Source of the DNA: Thiomargarita sp.
Lineage (GTDB): Bacteria > Pseudomonadota > Gammaproteobacteria > Beggiatoales > Beggiatoaceae
DNA: 16,430 nt
Direction of reading: 5' to 3'
Assembly (NCBI GenBank): GCA_030635005.1
Contig: DAOVZS010000033.1
Location: forward strand, 1 to 16,430
Part shown: piece after piece, positions 1-7,311 of the stretch
Numbering within the stretch: the stretch's first letter is position 1
Layout: every line of letters starts with the position of its first letter
Position numbers and translations under genes: made by a program
Notes under the pieces: generated by a model
What the model was told of the DNA's origin: nothing
The model's input: only the letters and a program-made list of their open reading frames with translations
Databases searched by the model: none

Positions 1-789
1 AGCTCTTTTTCGTTCTCCTCCGCTTAATCCACAAATACCTGAATGTGATGAACCGATCACTGTATTTAAAAATTTATGCAGTCTCTCTTTTTCAAAACCT
101 AAATTGTAACCCGTTTGACGGATAATATGATCCCGTATTGCAGCTGCTAAGCCTATAAATTGGAGTTTTAAACAATAATTTAAAGATTGATATACAGTTA
201 ATTCTGGGATCATGATATCATCTTGTGGCAAATAACCGAGTAAATCTCGTATTTTGGCATAGTTTTTATGAACATTAATCGTTTCATGTGCTTTAGTGAC
301 AAATACTTGACCCATTGTCGGAAAGCGATACCCATTGACTAAATCTAATAAGGTACTTTTACCACACCCGGCAGGTCCCATAATTGCAGTCATTGTACCG
401 GGTTTGGCCCGTATATAAGCACCCTTAGAAATTAATTTATCTGCCACTTTATAATATAAAGCGGTGCTTTCTAGCCCAACCCGACTGCGTCCTCTAAAAA
501 GATGGGCATCAATACCAATAGGTGTTTTCCCCAATTTTATATTATTGCACCGTTTATAAACAATTTCTTGCCAATGTTTTTTAGGTAATTGATATTCATC
601 AATACAAATGCCTGCTTGTGATCCCAAATCTTGAATAAATAAACGATCTCGTACACGTTTTAATAGGGCATGTTTAGCTGCAATCTCAGGAACTTCTGCA
701 GAAGTAAAGCGAATACCACACGCTTTACTACTGCCTATTAAAAGATTAAAATCTCCCGTGAGATCTACAGAGGTATCAATGTTTAGCAT
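1..789 (-). CDS. FHA-like domain / ABC transporter ATP-binding protein (3' end beyond window)
   Basis: The reading frame is open for 263 codons from the ATG at 789 to the left edge, so the C-terminal part is missing. Residues about 13-70 look like an FHA domain (Gly19, His40, and Asp-Leu-Gly-Ser at 54-57). An ABC ATPase follows: Walker A GPAGCGKST at 138-146, Q-loop Gln189 in LGYLPQDD, and signature LSGGERKR at 255-262. FHA plus ABC is the layout of ABCG/White-type exporters such as mycobacterial Rv1747, where a membrane domain follows; that part would lie outside the window. A TGA lies directly before the ATG in this frame, so 789 is the first possible start. The gene overlaps the murE stop by 7 bases, which implies translational coupling. 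The usual FHA Gly-Arg is Gly-Ser (19-20) and the usual Asn-Gly is Ala-Gly (59-60), so phosphothreonine binding is doubtful. The substrate is unknown. Confidence 0.85.
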   Translation of the reverse strand, partial: MLNIDTSVDLTGDFNLLIGSSKACGIRFTSAEVPEIAAKHALLKRVRDRLFIQDLGSQAGICIDEYQLPKKHWQEIVYKRCNNIKLGKTPIGIDAHLFRGRSRVGLESTALYYKVADKLISKGAYIRAKPGTMTAIMGPAGCGKSTLLDLVNGYRFPTMGQVFVTKAHETINVHKNYAKIRDLLGYLPQDDIMIPELTVYQSLNYCLKLQFIGLAAAIRDHIIRQTGYNLGFEKERLHKFLNTVIGSSHSGICGLSGGERKRA

Positions 790-2198
790 TCAGAAACCAA
801 ATCTCTATCACTAAAAAAGAAACGATGATCCCCTATTTGTTGATAATTTTCATGTCCTTTACCCGCAATTAAAACGACATCACCGACTACAGCATGATGC
901 ATGGCGTAATGAATCGCTTGTGTACGATCGGGTATTACGGACACGGGTTGATCGCAACCTTGCAGAATATCATCAATAATAGATTGAGAGGATTCATGTC
1001 GCGGATTGTCATCTGTAATAATGACGCTATCAGCATACGTTTGAGCAATATTACCCATCATTCGACGTTTACCCTGATCCCGATCACCGCCACAACCAAA
1101 GACACACCATAATTTACCTTTTAAATGCAAACGTAATGCTAATAATGCTTGTTTTAAAGCATCCGGTGTATGGGCATAATCAATAATGAATGTCGCTTGA
1201 TGGGCTTGTCCAAATCGTTCCATTCTGCCCGAAACGGGCGGAAGAACGGCTAATTGATTAAGGAGATCGGGTAAAGGAAATCCCATACTGAGCACAACAG
1301 TTAATGCTGCGATGACGTTACTTACATTAAAATCTCCGAACCAAGGACTGTATAACTGTCCTTTTCCCCAAGGTGTAAAAATATCTATGTGACATCCGTG
1401 CAGATCATAACTGCGAATAGATGCATACACATCAGCATGTTTGTGATGCAGACTGTAGCTGAGGGTATTAGGTATCGCAAGGCTTTGTCCAAAAGCATCA
1501 TCAATGTTAATGATGGCTTTTTTTAAGGGTTTTACAAATAATTGCCGTTTTGCGTCAGCATACGCAGTCATCGTTTTATGATAATCTAAATGATCACGGC
1601 TTAAATTCGTTAAAACAGCCGTATCAAAATTGATCCCATTCACACGCCCTTGTACTAAAGCGTGTGAAGAAACTTCCATCACCGTTTGTGTGATGTTTTG
1701 TGCGTGCAATTGTGCTAATAATGCTTGTAAATGGAGTGCATGGGGTGTTGTATGCTCTCCTAATTGCAAAGCACCATAAATCCCATAACCTAAAGTACCC
1801 AATAAACCACAAGGGGCATACGGATGTAATAAATACGCAATAATATGGGAGACAGATGTTTTGCCATTTGTGCCTGTAATCCCAATTATATGCATATGAC
1901 GGGAGGGATGCTTATAAAAACGAGCGGCAATATTTCCGATTTCTTGAGATAATAGAGGTTGTGATAGACAAGGGATACTGCCTTCTAACAGTTCAAAACG
2001 ATAATAGGACGCTTCTTTAAGCACCGCAACTGCCCCATTTTTTAAGGCAGATTGAATATACACCTCACCTTCTGTTTGTGTGCCTCGCAATGCAAAAAAA
2101 ATATCACCGTGTTGCACTGTACGACTGTCTAAACTTAAACCCGTGACAGGAATATTGGAAAGTGAATCGTTGTTCAATAATTCGTTTAAACGCATCAT
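783..2198 (-). CDS. murE: UDP-N-acetylmuramoyl-L-alanyl-D-glutamate--2,6-diaminopimelate ligase MurE
   Basis: Cytoplasmic ATP-dependent ligase that adds meso-diaminopimelate to UDP-MurNAc-L-Ala-D-Glu in peptidoglycan precursor synthesis. From the start at 2198 it is 471 residues, normal for the family. Visible motifs: ATP loop GITGTNGKTS (106-115), EVSSHAL (175-181), the lysine equivalent to the carbamylated one (Lys217 in YADAKRQLF), DYAHTPDAL, GCGGDRDQGKRR, and DNPR (397-400), the signature of the diaminopimelate-specific type. Nothing essential is missing. The frame stays open to 2228, but the added MVTGLSIIRT falls inside the upstream PqqD-like gene. ATG at 2198 (ATGA overlap with that gene's stop) or at 2195 (giving MRLNELL) is more likely. 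It sits in an overlapping operon with HprK-like, PqqD-like and FHA-ABC genes, not beside ftsI and murF as in the usual dcw cluster. Confidence 0.95.
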   Translation of the reverse strand: MMRLNELLNNDSLSNIPVTGLSLDSRTVQHGDIFFALRGTQTEGEVYIQSALKNGAVAVLKEASYYRFELLEGSIPCLSQPLLSQEIGNIAARFYKHPSRHMHIIGITGTNGKTSVSHIIAYLLHPYAPCGLLGTLGYGIYGALQLGEHTTPHALHLQALLAQLHAQNITQTVMEVSSHALVQGRVNGINFDTAVLTNLSRDHLDYHKTMTAYADAKRQLFVKPLKKAIINIDDAFGQSLAIPNTLSYSLHHKHADVYASIRSYDLHGCHIDIFTPWGKGQLYSPWFGDFNVSNVIAALTVVLSMGFPLPDLLNQLAVLPPVSGRMERFGQAHQATFIIDYAHTPDALKQALLALRLHLKGKLWCVFGCGGDRDQGKRRMMGNIAQTYADSVIITDDNPRHESSQSIIDDILQGCDQPVSVIPDRTQAIHYAMHHAVVGDVVLIAGKGHENYQQIGDHRFFFSDRDLVSEC

Positions 2199-2452
2199 TG
2201 TTCTAATAATTGATAATCCCGTAACCAATTTAAGGCGTTTTGAACATCCTGTGATACGTCTAATGTGGTGGTTTGAAAATGTGATCTCACCGCCTCATTC
2301 ATTTGTGTCTGTGTATGTGCACCATCACATAAGGACCAAATAACCCGTGCGGTGGGATTTAATACATATACTTTTTTGGCAATAGGATCATGTAACATTA
2401 ATTCTTGTTCTACCTCTGTCGCCCGTACGTCTTTACGACTGACATAAGTCAT
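2195..2452 (-). CDS. PqqD-like small protein (RiPP-recognition-element fold)
   Basis: An 85-residue protein with the PqqD pattern: an N-terminal strand region, VYVLNPTARVIWSLCDG in the middle (the 'LN.TA..IW.L.DG' core), then a helical part ending in VQNALNWLRDYQLLEQ. PqqD proteins are peptide chaperones that bind leader peptides and present them to modifying enzymes; the same winged-helix fold occurs as stand-alone recognition elements in many peptide-modification systems. A GGAG lies 7 bases before the ATG, inside the end of the hprK-like gene. The gene overlaps that gene by 20 bases and overlaps murE by its stop codon. HprK-like/PqqD pairs are known from lasso-peptide and 'HPr-rel' gene sets. 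I could not find a precursor peptide gene in the window, so the client is unknown. Confidence 0.8.
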   Translation of the reverse strand: MTYVSRKDVRATEVEQELMLHDPIAKKVYVLNPTARVIWSLCDGAHTQTQMNEAVRSHFQTTTLDVSQDVQNALNWLRDYQLLEQ

Positions 2453-3506
2453 TAATCATCTCCACTGTGTGATCTAATCTACCCGGTGTCAACTGATAAC
2501 AGTTGACCTGTTTGAGCATTTTAACAAGCGGTTGAATTAAACCTACCGCATTTCCTTGCTCATTTTCTTGCACTAATACGGATTGAGCACCGCCTAAAAA
2601 ATATCGTAATAAACTGATAGCAGCGGTGAGTTTAGACATAGCAGTTATCTGGGGTGTTTGCTTATAATAAGTGGGATCAACAGCTGTTTCATTCACATCT
2701 AACACTAAAATGCCCTGTGCGTCACATGCATTATAAAGGATATTTAAATCTGCTTCTTTTATTTTGAAGGTTGGAAATCCGTATTGTGTTGGAGGCGTGA
2801 TCCAAATCTGTTGTAACTGTTTTGATAGGTTTTGGGGTAAACTTTCCAAGGTGATGTTACAAAGTCTCTCATCTGCTTGTTTAGGACGTTGTATCATAAA
2901 CAAACAAAAAGGTTGGCACGTATTTCCCATTAATGTACTGGATAAATGAATGGCTGTGCGCTCTTGTGTTTTAATGGCGATATCATGTGTAGGAAAATCC
3001 CAAGCAAAGTCTTGAAAAACACGCCTTGTTCCAGCACGTATCCATAAACAGCGGGGATAAGGAGTGAGCGTGCCCGTACTTAAATTCAAAGCAGCGGTTT
3101 CATCAGACAATAGCTTAAATCCTTTACGTACTAAAGCCAGTGCAAGCGTTGTTTTACCACACCCTGAATCTGCTGCAATAATGACCCCCTTTTTTCCATG
3201 TGATAAGGCTGCCGCATGAAACAGTAAATGTGAACGGATATGTGCTAAAAAATGACGTAAGATAATCCCATGTGCGAGGGCAGGTAATAAGGATGTATTG
3301 TCAACAATATGGCAAAAATCATGCGTATGAATACCAGATTTTCCCCCAATTTGTGTCAAAACATCGTATCTCAACTTATCGCCCTTTTTGTCTTGTTCTG
3401 TGAGTGCAAAACGCCGAAACATCGCTTCCATTAAAGTCAGGGTTTCTGCATGATCAGAACGTAATTCAATATAATGATCAAAAAAACGATATTTTTGTAT
3501 TTTCAA
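2433..3506 (-). CDS. HPr kinase/phosphorylase-like protein (HprK-related)
   Basis: A 357-residue protein with an HprK-type P-loop core: LLFHAAALSHGKKGVIIAA leads into the Walker A AADSGCGKTT (111-120), followed by LALALVRKGFKLLSDETAAL with an SDE at 134-136 where HPr kinase has its catalytic acidic pair. Classical HPr kinase phosphorylates a serine of HPr in the sugar phosphotransferase system; relatives beside PqqD-like genes act on peptides instead (for example lasso-precursor kinases). The start is TTG at 3506 with no clear Shine-Dalgarno. I keep it because the N-terminal strand-rich stretch (YRFFDHYIELRSDHAE) looks like part of the fold; the next in-frame Met is residue 26. It is first gene of the four-gene operon, divergent from the DUF58 gene at 3589. 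Substrate not determinable from sequence. Confidence 0.75.
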   Translation of the reverse strand: MKIQKYRFFDHYIELRSDHAETLTLMEAMFRRFALTEQDKKGDKLRYDVLTQIGGKSGIHTHDFCHIVDNTSLLPALAHGIILRHFLAHIRSHLLFHAAALSHGKKGVIIAADSGCGKTTLALALVRKGFKLLSDETAALNLSTGTLTPYPRCLWIRAGTRRVFQDFAWDFPTHDIAIKTQERTAIHLSSTLMGNTCQPFCLFMIQRPKQADERLCNITLESLPQNLSKQLQQIWITPPTQYGFPTFKIKEADLNILYNACDAQGILVLDVNETAVDPTYYKQTPQITAMSKLTAAISLLRYFLGGAQSVLVQENEQGNAVGLIQPLVKMLKQVNCYQLTPGRLDHTVEMINDLCQS

Positions 3507-3534
3507 GTGGAATATTGCCGATCCAAAATAATGT

Positions 3535-3563
3535 AGAATACATCACTATTATGTATATCTCAA
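3535..3563 (-). promoter_or_regulatory. Candidate sigma-70 promoter for the hprK-like/pqqD-like/murE operon
   Basis: On the minus strand, TTGAGA (3563-3558) is followed after 17 bases by TATTCT (3540-3535). This predicts a transcript start near 3528, about 20 bases before the TTG start codon at 3506. It is a by-eye match only, in an AT-rich stretch where chance matches are common. Confidence 0.4.
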
Positions 3564-3588
3564 GATAATTCGATCTTTTAAGTAAATC

Positions 3589-4536
3589 ATGTTTCAGACT
3601 AATACATTAAAAAATACCTTGTCCAAAACACTGTTGAATGATGAGGCAGTGCGTGTAAGTATACCCGCATTAATTCGACTCAATCAAGCAGCCAGTACGT
3701 TACCCCGTTGGCCTTCTGCGAGAATCCGTGCCCAACAAAGTGGAAGTTTTCTTTCCAGTTTTCGGGGAAGAGGCATGGAATTTGATGAAGTACGTCCTTA
3801 TCAAGAAGGGGATGATATGCGTAGTATTGATTGGCGTGTCACCGCACGAACAGGAAAAGTTCATACCAAACTTTTTCATGAAGAGCGAGAACGTCCTGTT
3901 TTTTTATGGGTTGATTATCGTGCTCCCATGTTTTTTGCAACACGCGGTGTTTTTAAATCAGTTTTAGCTGCACAAGCAGCTGCTTTGTTGGCTTGGCATG
4001 CCTTGCATCATAATGATCGGGTAGGCGGACTCATTTTTTCTGAAGAAACCCATCATGAATTAAAACCACAACGTGGTAAACATTCTGTACTCCAATTTAT
4101 CAAACAACTGGCACAGATGTCACATCAATCGTCTCAAGACAATAAAAATGCGGCAGAATATGCGTTAGGGCGTTTACGTCATCTCGCACGTCCCGGTAGT
4201 TTGCTGTTTCTCATCAGTGATTTTCGTTATTGGAATGCAAAAACAGAATCACATTTAGTGCATATTGCAAGACATAGTGATGTGGTGATGTTATGTCTTC
4301 ATGATCCTTTAGAAAGTCAATTACCGCCTGCAGGTAGATATCGTCTCAGTAATGGGATTCGAGACACCATGCTTAATACGATTGATTCTAAAAAAGTCAC
4401 ACAATATCATCAACGTTTTAAAAAGCATCAAGCTTATTTGCAGAATTTAGCACAGCAACATAGAATTTTATTATTATCTGCATCAACAACAGATAATCCC
4501 CTCTCTGTATTACAAAAAGGCTTAGGCTTAGCTTAG
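3589..4536 (+). CDS. DUF58 domain protein (soluble form)
   Basis: A 315-residue protein without membrane segments. The DUF58 hallmark spans 60-86: GRGMEFDEVRPYQEGDD then MRSIDWRVTAR. It continues into a degenerate von Willebrand factor A-like fold with VFLWVDYRAPMFFATRG, where the usual metal-site DxSxS is not kept, and a second strand LLFLISDFRYW. DUF58 proteins normally act with a MoxR AAA+ ATPase encoded next door, often followed by DUF4381, vWA and BatD-type genes. Here the gene stands alone: divergent from the hprK-like gene, and closed by a hairpin before the next gene. It differs from the second DUF58 protein at 7312-8616, which is larger and membrane-anchored. No strong ribosome-binding site precedes the ATG. 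The biochemical role of the family is unclear; it is linked to envelope stress and assembly of metal-dependent complexes. Confidence 0.88.
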   Translation: MFQTNTLKNTLSKTLLNDEAVRVSIPALIRLNQAASTLPRWPSARIRAQQSGSFLSSFRGRGMEFDEVRPYQEGDDMRSIDWRVTARTGKVHTKLFHEERERPVFLWVDYRAPMFFATRGVFKSVLAAQAAALLAWHALHHNDRVGGLIFSEETHHELKPQRGKHSVLQFIKQLAQMSHQSSQDNKNAAEYALGRLRHLARPGSLLFLISDFRYWNAKTESHLVHIARHSDVVMLCLHDPLESQLPPAGRYRLSNGIRDTMLNTIDSKKVTQYHQRFKKHQAYLQNLAQQHRILLLSASTTDNPLSVLQKGLGLA

Positions 4537-4542
4537 CGTATC

Positions 4543-4567
4543 AAAATGTATGTTCGCATACATTTTT
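4543..4567 (+). terminator. UUCG-loop hairpin terminator after the lone DUF58 gene
   Basis: Ten perfectly paired bases (4543-4552 with 4557-4566) enclose the stable tetraloop TTCG (4553-4556), and the 3' arm ends in five Ts. It begins 6 bases after the DUF58 stop codon and ends 22 bases before the next ATG, so it should separate the two transcripts. The T tract is short and partly inside the stem. Confidence 0.75.
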
Positions 4568-4589
4568 AACATAAATATTATAAACACTC

Positions 4590-5813
4590 ATGAAACAAAA
4601 TGTATTAATTATTGGAGCAGGTGGGGTTGCCAATGTGGTTGCTCATAAATGTGCGCAACATAATGATGTGTTAGGCAATATTTGTATTGCTTCTAGAACG
4701 CAAAGCAAATGCGATCGCATTATAGACAGTATTCACAGAAAGCATCATTTAAAAAATAAGCATCATAAACTCTATTCTCAGCCCTTGGATGCGATGAATA
4801 TTGCTGATACTGTCCAATTAATTAAAGAGAGTCAGACCCAAATTGTGATTAATGTAGGCATCACCTTTATCAATATGTCTGTATTGCAAGCCTGTCTTGA
4901 AACAGGGGCTGCTTATTTAGACACTGCGATTCATGAAGAACCTGATAAAATTTGTGAAAAACCGCCTTGGTATGCTAATTATGAATGGAAATATTTAGAT
5001 GCATGTCGTGAAAAAGGCGTCACCGCTATTTTAGGGGTTGGTTTTGATCCCGGTGTTGTTAATGCGTATTGTGCCTATGCTGTTAAACATGATTTTGATG
5101 AGATTGATACGATAGACATTATGGATGTCAATACAGGTGCACATGATCAATATTTCGCCACTAATTTTGATCCTGAAATTAATTTTAGAGAATTTACGGA
5201 CAAACAATGGAGTTGGATTAATCGGCAATGGGTTCATAACCCCGTCCATTTTAAAAAGAAAACCTATCCCTTTCCGCAACTTGGGACACAAACCATTTAT
5301 TTAAATGGACATGATGAAATACATTCTTTATCCAAAAATATAGATGCGCATACGATTCGTTTTTGGATGGGTTTTAGTGATCATTATATTAATTGTTTTA
5401 CGGTGCTTAAAAATATCGGATTATTGTCAGAACAACCCGTCACCACTGCCGAAGGACAAGAAGTTGTGCCCTTAAAAGTGGTGAAAGCCTGTTTACCTGA
5501 TCCTGCGTCTTTAGCACCAGAATATACAGGTAAGACCTGTATTGGCAGTCTTGTCAAAGGCAAAAAAGAGGGCAAAGAACGGGAAATATTTTTGTACAAT
5601 ATTAGTGATCATCAACAATGTTATCAAGAAGTTGAATCTCAAGCGATCTCCTATACTGCAGGCGTTCCCCCTGTTGCAGCAGCCATTCTCATTGCACAAG
5701 GCACATGGGATGTCAAAAAAATGGTCAATGTAGAACAATTAGATCCTGATCCCTTTATCAACTTATTAAATACAATGGGATTGCCGACACTAATACAGCG
5801 GAACGAAAAATAA
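4590..5813 (+). CDS. Carboxynorspermidine synthase (saccharopine dehydrogenase family)
   Basis: A 407-residue NAD(P)-dependent reductase. The Rossmann loop VLIIGAGGVANVVAHKCAQ is at the N-terminus (GxGG at 9-12), followed by ICIASRTQSK, typical of the carboxynorspermidine dehydrogenase branch. Further family stretches include GVGFDPGVVNAYCAYA, IDIMDVNTGAHDQYFATNF, and NFREFTDKQW. The enzyme condenses aspartate semialdehyde with diaminopropane or putrescine to give carboxynorspermidine or carboxyspermidine, which NspC then decarboxylates. This is the polyamine route that avoids S-adenosylmethionine. The usual partner nspC is not in the window. The length and sequence look complete. Related enzymes act on saccharopine in lysine metabolism, but the specific motifs favour the polyamine enzyme. 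No clear Shine-Dalgarno is seen before the ATG. Confidence 0.88.
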   Translation: MKQNVLIIGAGGVANVVAHKCAQHNDVLGNICIASRTQSKCDRIIDSIHRKHHLKNKHHKLYSQPLDAMNIADTVQLIKESQTQIVINVGITFINMSVLQACLETGAAYLDTAIHEEPDKICEKPPWYANYEWKYLDACREKGVTAILGVGFDPGVVNAYCAYAVKHDFDEIDTIDIMDVNTGAHDQYFATNFDPEINFREFTDKQWSWINRQWVHNPVHFKKKTYPFPQLGTQTIYLNGHDEIHSLSKNIDAHTIRFWMGFSDHYINCFTVLKNIGLLSEQPVTTAEGQEVVPLKVVKACLPDPASLAPEYTGKTCIGSLVKGKKEGKEREIFLYNISDHQQCYQEVESQAISYTAGVPPVAAAILIAQGTWDVKKMVNVEQLDPDPFINLLNTMGLPTLIQRNEK

Positions 5814-5824
5814 AGGCATAATGG

Positions 5825-5845
5825 CTCTCCTGAATTTTAGGAGAG
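5825..5845. terminator. Short hairpin between convergent genes
   Basis: Seven perfect base pairs (CTCTCCT at 5825-5831 with AGGAGAG at 5839-5845) around a seven-base loop, in the 71 bases between the convergent carboxynorspermidine synthase and xthA stops. No T tract follows on either strand, so intrinsic termination is possible but weak; it could also be an mRNA 3'-end stabiliser. Confidence 0.4.
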
Positions 5846-5884
5846 TAATAATGCACGCATTGAAAGATAGCCTAGGGCAGATTC

Positions 5885-6658
5885 CTAGATTTGATGCTCA
5901 TATTCAATCAACAAAGGCGCATGATCAGAAAAACGTTGATCTTTATAAATACGTGCAGTGCGTACCTTATCTTTCAAATTTGGAGTAATGATCTGATAAT
6001 CAAGGCGCCATCCCGTATTATTAGCCCAAGCGTGTCCACGATTGGACCACCATGTATATTGTTCACTCTCTTGATTCACGACGCGAAACGCATCAACAAA
6101 TTTAGCCGAACTCAATAATTCATCCATCCAAGCCCGCTCTTCAGGTAAAAATCCTGAATGATTTTGATTACTACGCCAATTTTTGATATCAATTTTTTTA
6201 TGAGCAATATTCCAATCCCCACAAATAATATATTCTTGTGTTCCTTCTTCTAATTGTTGTAAATAGGGTAAAAATCGATCCATAAAACTAAATTTTAAGG
6301 CTTGCCTGTGCTCTCCTGAACTGCCAGAATGCATATATAAAGAGACAATATTAATATTTGAAAAACGGGCTTCTAAATAACGCCCTTCACAATCGATATC
6401 ACTCCATCCTATCCCGCGAATGACGCTCTTTGGTTTTTGGCGACTATATAACGCCACACCACTATATCCTTTCTTTTCAGCATCATGATAATAACAGTGA
6501 TAACCTGCAGGATGAAATATCGGATCTGTTAATTGATGTTGTTGTGCTTTTGTTTCTTGAATACACACAATATCGGGATTTTCCTGCGTCAGCCAAGTAA
6601 AAAACCCTTTTTTAGCAGCAGCACGTATACCATTAAGATTGACGGTGATAATCTTCAT
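5885..6658 (-). CDS. xthA: Exodeoxyribonuclease III
   Basis: Mg-dependent AP endonuclease and 3'-5' exonuclease of base-excision repair, acting in the cytoplasm on abasic sites and blocked 3' ends. It is 257 residues, within the normal range (about 255-270). The catalytic set of the exonuclease/endonuclease/phosphatase family is present: Asn9 in VNLNGIR, Glu35 in IQETKAQ, Tyr108, Asp148 and Asn150 in CGDWNIAH, Asp220 in WRLDYQ, and the terminal Asp245-His246 in SDHAPLL. The ATG at 6658 gives the expected N-terminus MKIITVNLNG. It is transcribed alone, convergent with the polyamine gene and divergent from the cytochrome gene. Nothing in the sequence suggests loss of function. Confidence 0.95.
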   Translation of the reverse strand: MKIITVNLNGIRAAAKKGFFTWLTQENPDIVCIQETKAQQHQLTDPIFHPAGYHCYYHDAEKKGYSGVALYSRQKPKSVIRGIGWSDIDCEGRYLEARFSNINIVSLYMHSGSSGEHRQALKFSFMDRFLPYLQQLEEGTQEYIICGDWNIAHKKIDIKNWRSNQNHSGFLPEERAWMDELLSSAKFVDAFRVVNQESEQYTWWSNRGHAWANNTGWRLDYQIITPNLKDKVRTARIYKDQRFSDHAPLLIEYEHQI

Positions 6659-6664
6659 TATAGC

Positions 6665-6693
6665 TTGTATTAATTTTTTTAATGCGTTATGAT
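6665..6693 (+). promoter_or_regulatory. Candidate sigma-70 promoter for the cytochrome b561 gene
   Basis: TTGTAT (6665-6670), a 17-base spacer, then TATGAT (6688-6693), a five-of-six match to the -10 consensus. The predicted transcript start near 6700 leaves a leader of about 38 bases, which contains an AGGAG eight bases or so ahead of the ATG at 6738. By-eye match. Confidence 0.45.
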
Positions 6694-6737
6694 GTAGTTT
6701 AAATACTTACAAATAAATGATATGAGGAGTTTGCTAC

Positions 6738-7253
6738 ATGAGTGTTGAGAAATTTTCTCCTTCAATGCGCATAATCCACTGGATTATGTTTATTCTATTC
6801 ACCATTTTGTTTGTAGTAGGCTTTGTTATGGTAGAATTCAAGGCATCCGAACCTTGGAATATGTATAGTTTTCACAAAGCAACGGGTGTATTAGTTTTTT
6901 TATTTGTGGCCCTTAGGTTAATACTGCGTTGGCATACCCCCATTCCCCCCCCTGCTGCTGACATTAAACCATTAGAACATTATATTGCTCAAATAACTGT
7001 ATATGTGCTTTATTCATTAATGATTTTGGTACCCATCACAGGATACGCCTTATCAAACATACATGGATATTCCGTCAGTTTATATGGCTTACCCCTCCCT
7101 GATTTATTTTCAGCCGTCGAATCTTGGGAACATACGAGTAGTGAAATCCACGAATATGCAGCCTATATTTTTTTAGGCGTCATTGGATTACATTTGCTTG
7201 GAGTGATTAAACATCATATTAAAGGGCAAGATGTGTTACATCGTATTACGTAA
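6738..7253 (+). CDS. Cytochrome b561 (CybB-type, di-haem membrane protein)
   Basis: A 171-residue inner-membrane b-type cytochrome, close to the 176 residues of E. coli CybB. Four hydrophobic segments lie at roughly 12-32, 46-64, 86-106 and 140-158. Four histidines are placed as expected for two haems: His14 (RIIHW), His46 (SFHKATG), His138 (IHEYAAY) and His152 (GLHLLG). Proteins of this kind pass electrons from quinol; some E. coli members act as superoxide:quinone oxidoreductases. A good AGGAG lies upstream of the ATG. The gene stands alone between xthA (divergent) and the DUF58 operon (convergent), and ends just before a 9-bp hairpin. The redox partner cannot be told from the neighbours. 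Confidence 0.92.
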   Translation: MSVEKFSPSMRIIHWIMFILFTILFVVGFVMVEFKASEPWNMYSFHKATGVLVFLFVALRLILRWHTPIPPPAADIKPLEHYIAQITVYVLYSLMILVPITGYALSNIHGYSVSLYGLPLPDLFSAVESWEHTSSEIHEYAAYIFLGVIGLHLLGVIKHHIKGQDVLHRIT

Positions 7254-7261
7254 CGGTCGCA

Positions 7262-7291
7262 CTTTCAGGGCTTATATCCTTTCCCTGAAAG
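7262..7291. terminator. Nine-bp hairpin between convergent genes
   Basis: CTTTCAGGG (7262-7270) pairs perfectly with CCCTGAAAG (7283-7291) around a 12-base loop, and two further pairs form beyond one mismatch. It lies between the cytochrome b561 stop (7253) and the DUF58 stop (7312), so it could serve both strands. Neither side has a proper T tract. Confidence 0.5.
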
Positions 7292-7311
7292 GGCATCACA
7301 TGAATTACTTT

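Noticed and set aside
2199..2228. Ten-residue N-terminal extension of MurE (MVTGLSIIRT)
   Set aside because: It lies inside the PqqD-like gene, has no ribosome-binding site and no counterpart in MurE; ATG at 2198 or 2195 overlaps the upstream stop in a standard way.
3507..3588. Possible small precursor-peptide gene next to the HprK/PqqD pair
   Set aside because: I looked for a short frame with a start and ribosome-binding site in this gap on both strands and saw none.
4579..4584. TATAAA five bases before the ATG at 4590, suggesting a leaderless transcript
   Set aside because: No matching -35 element; the expected position falls inside the terminator hairpin, and the region is AT-rich so the match is weak evidence.
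4711..4718. GCGATCGC palindrome, like the HIP1 element of cyanobacteria
   Set aside because: I noticed only this one complete copy and it lies within a gene; no genome-wide enrichment can be inferred.
5031..5738. Minus-strand frames within the carboxynorspermidine synthase gene
   Set aside because: They are cysteine- and phenylalanine-rich shadows of a conserved enzyme gene, without ribosome-binding sites.
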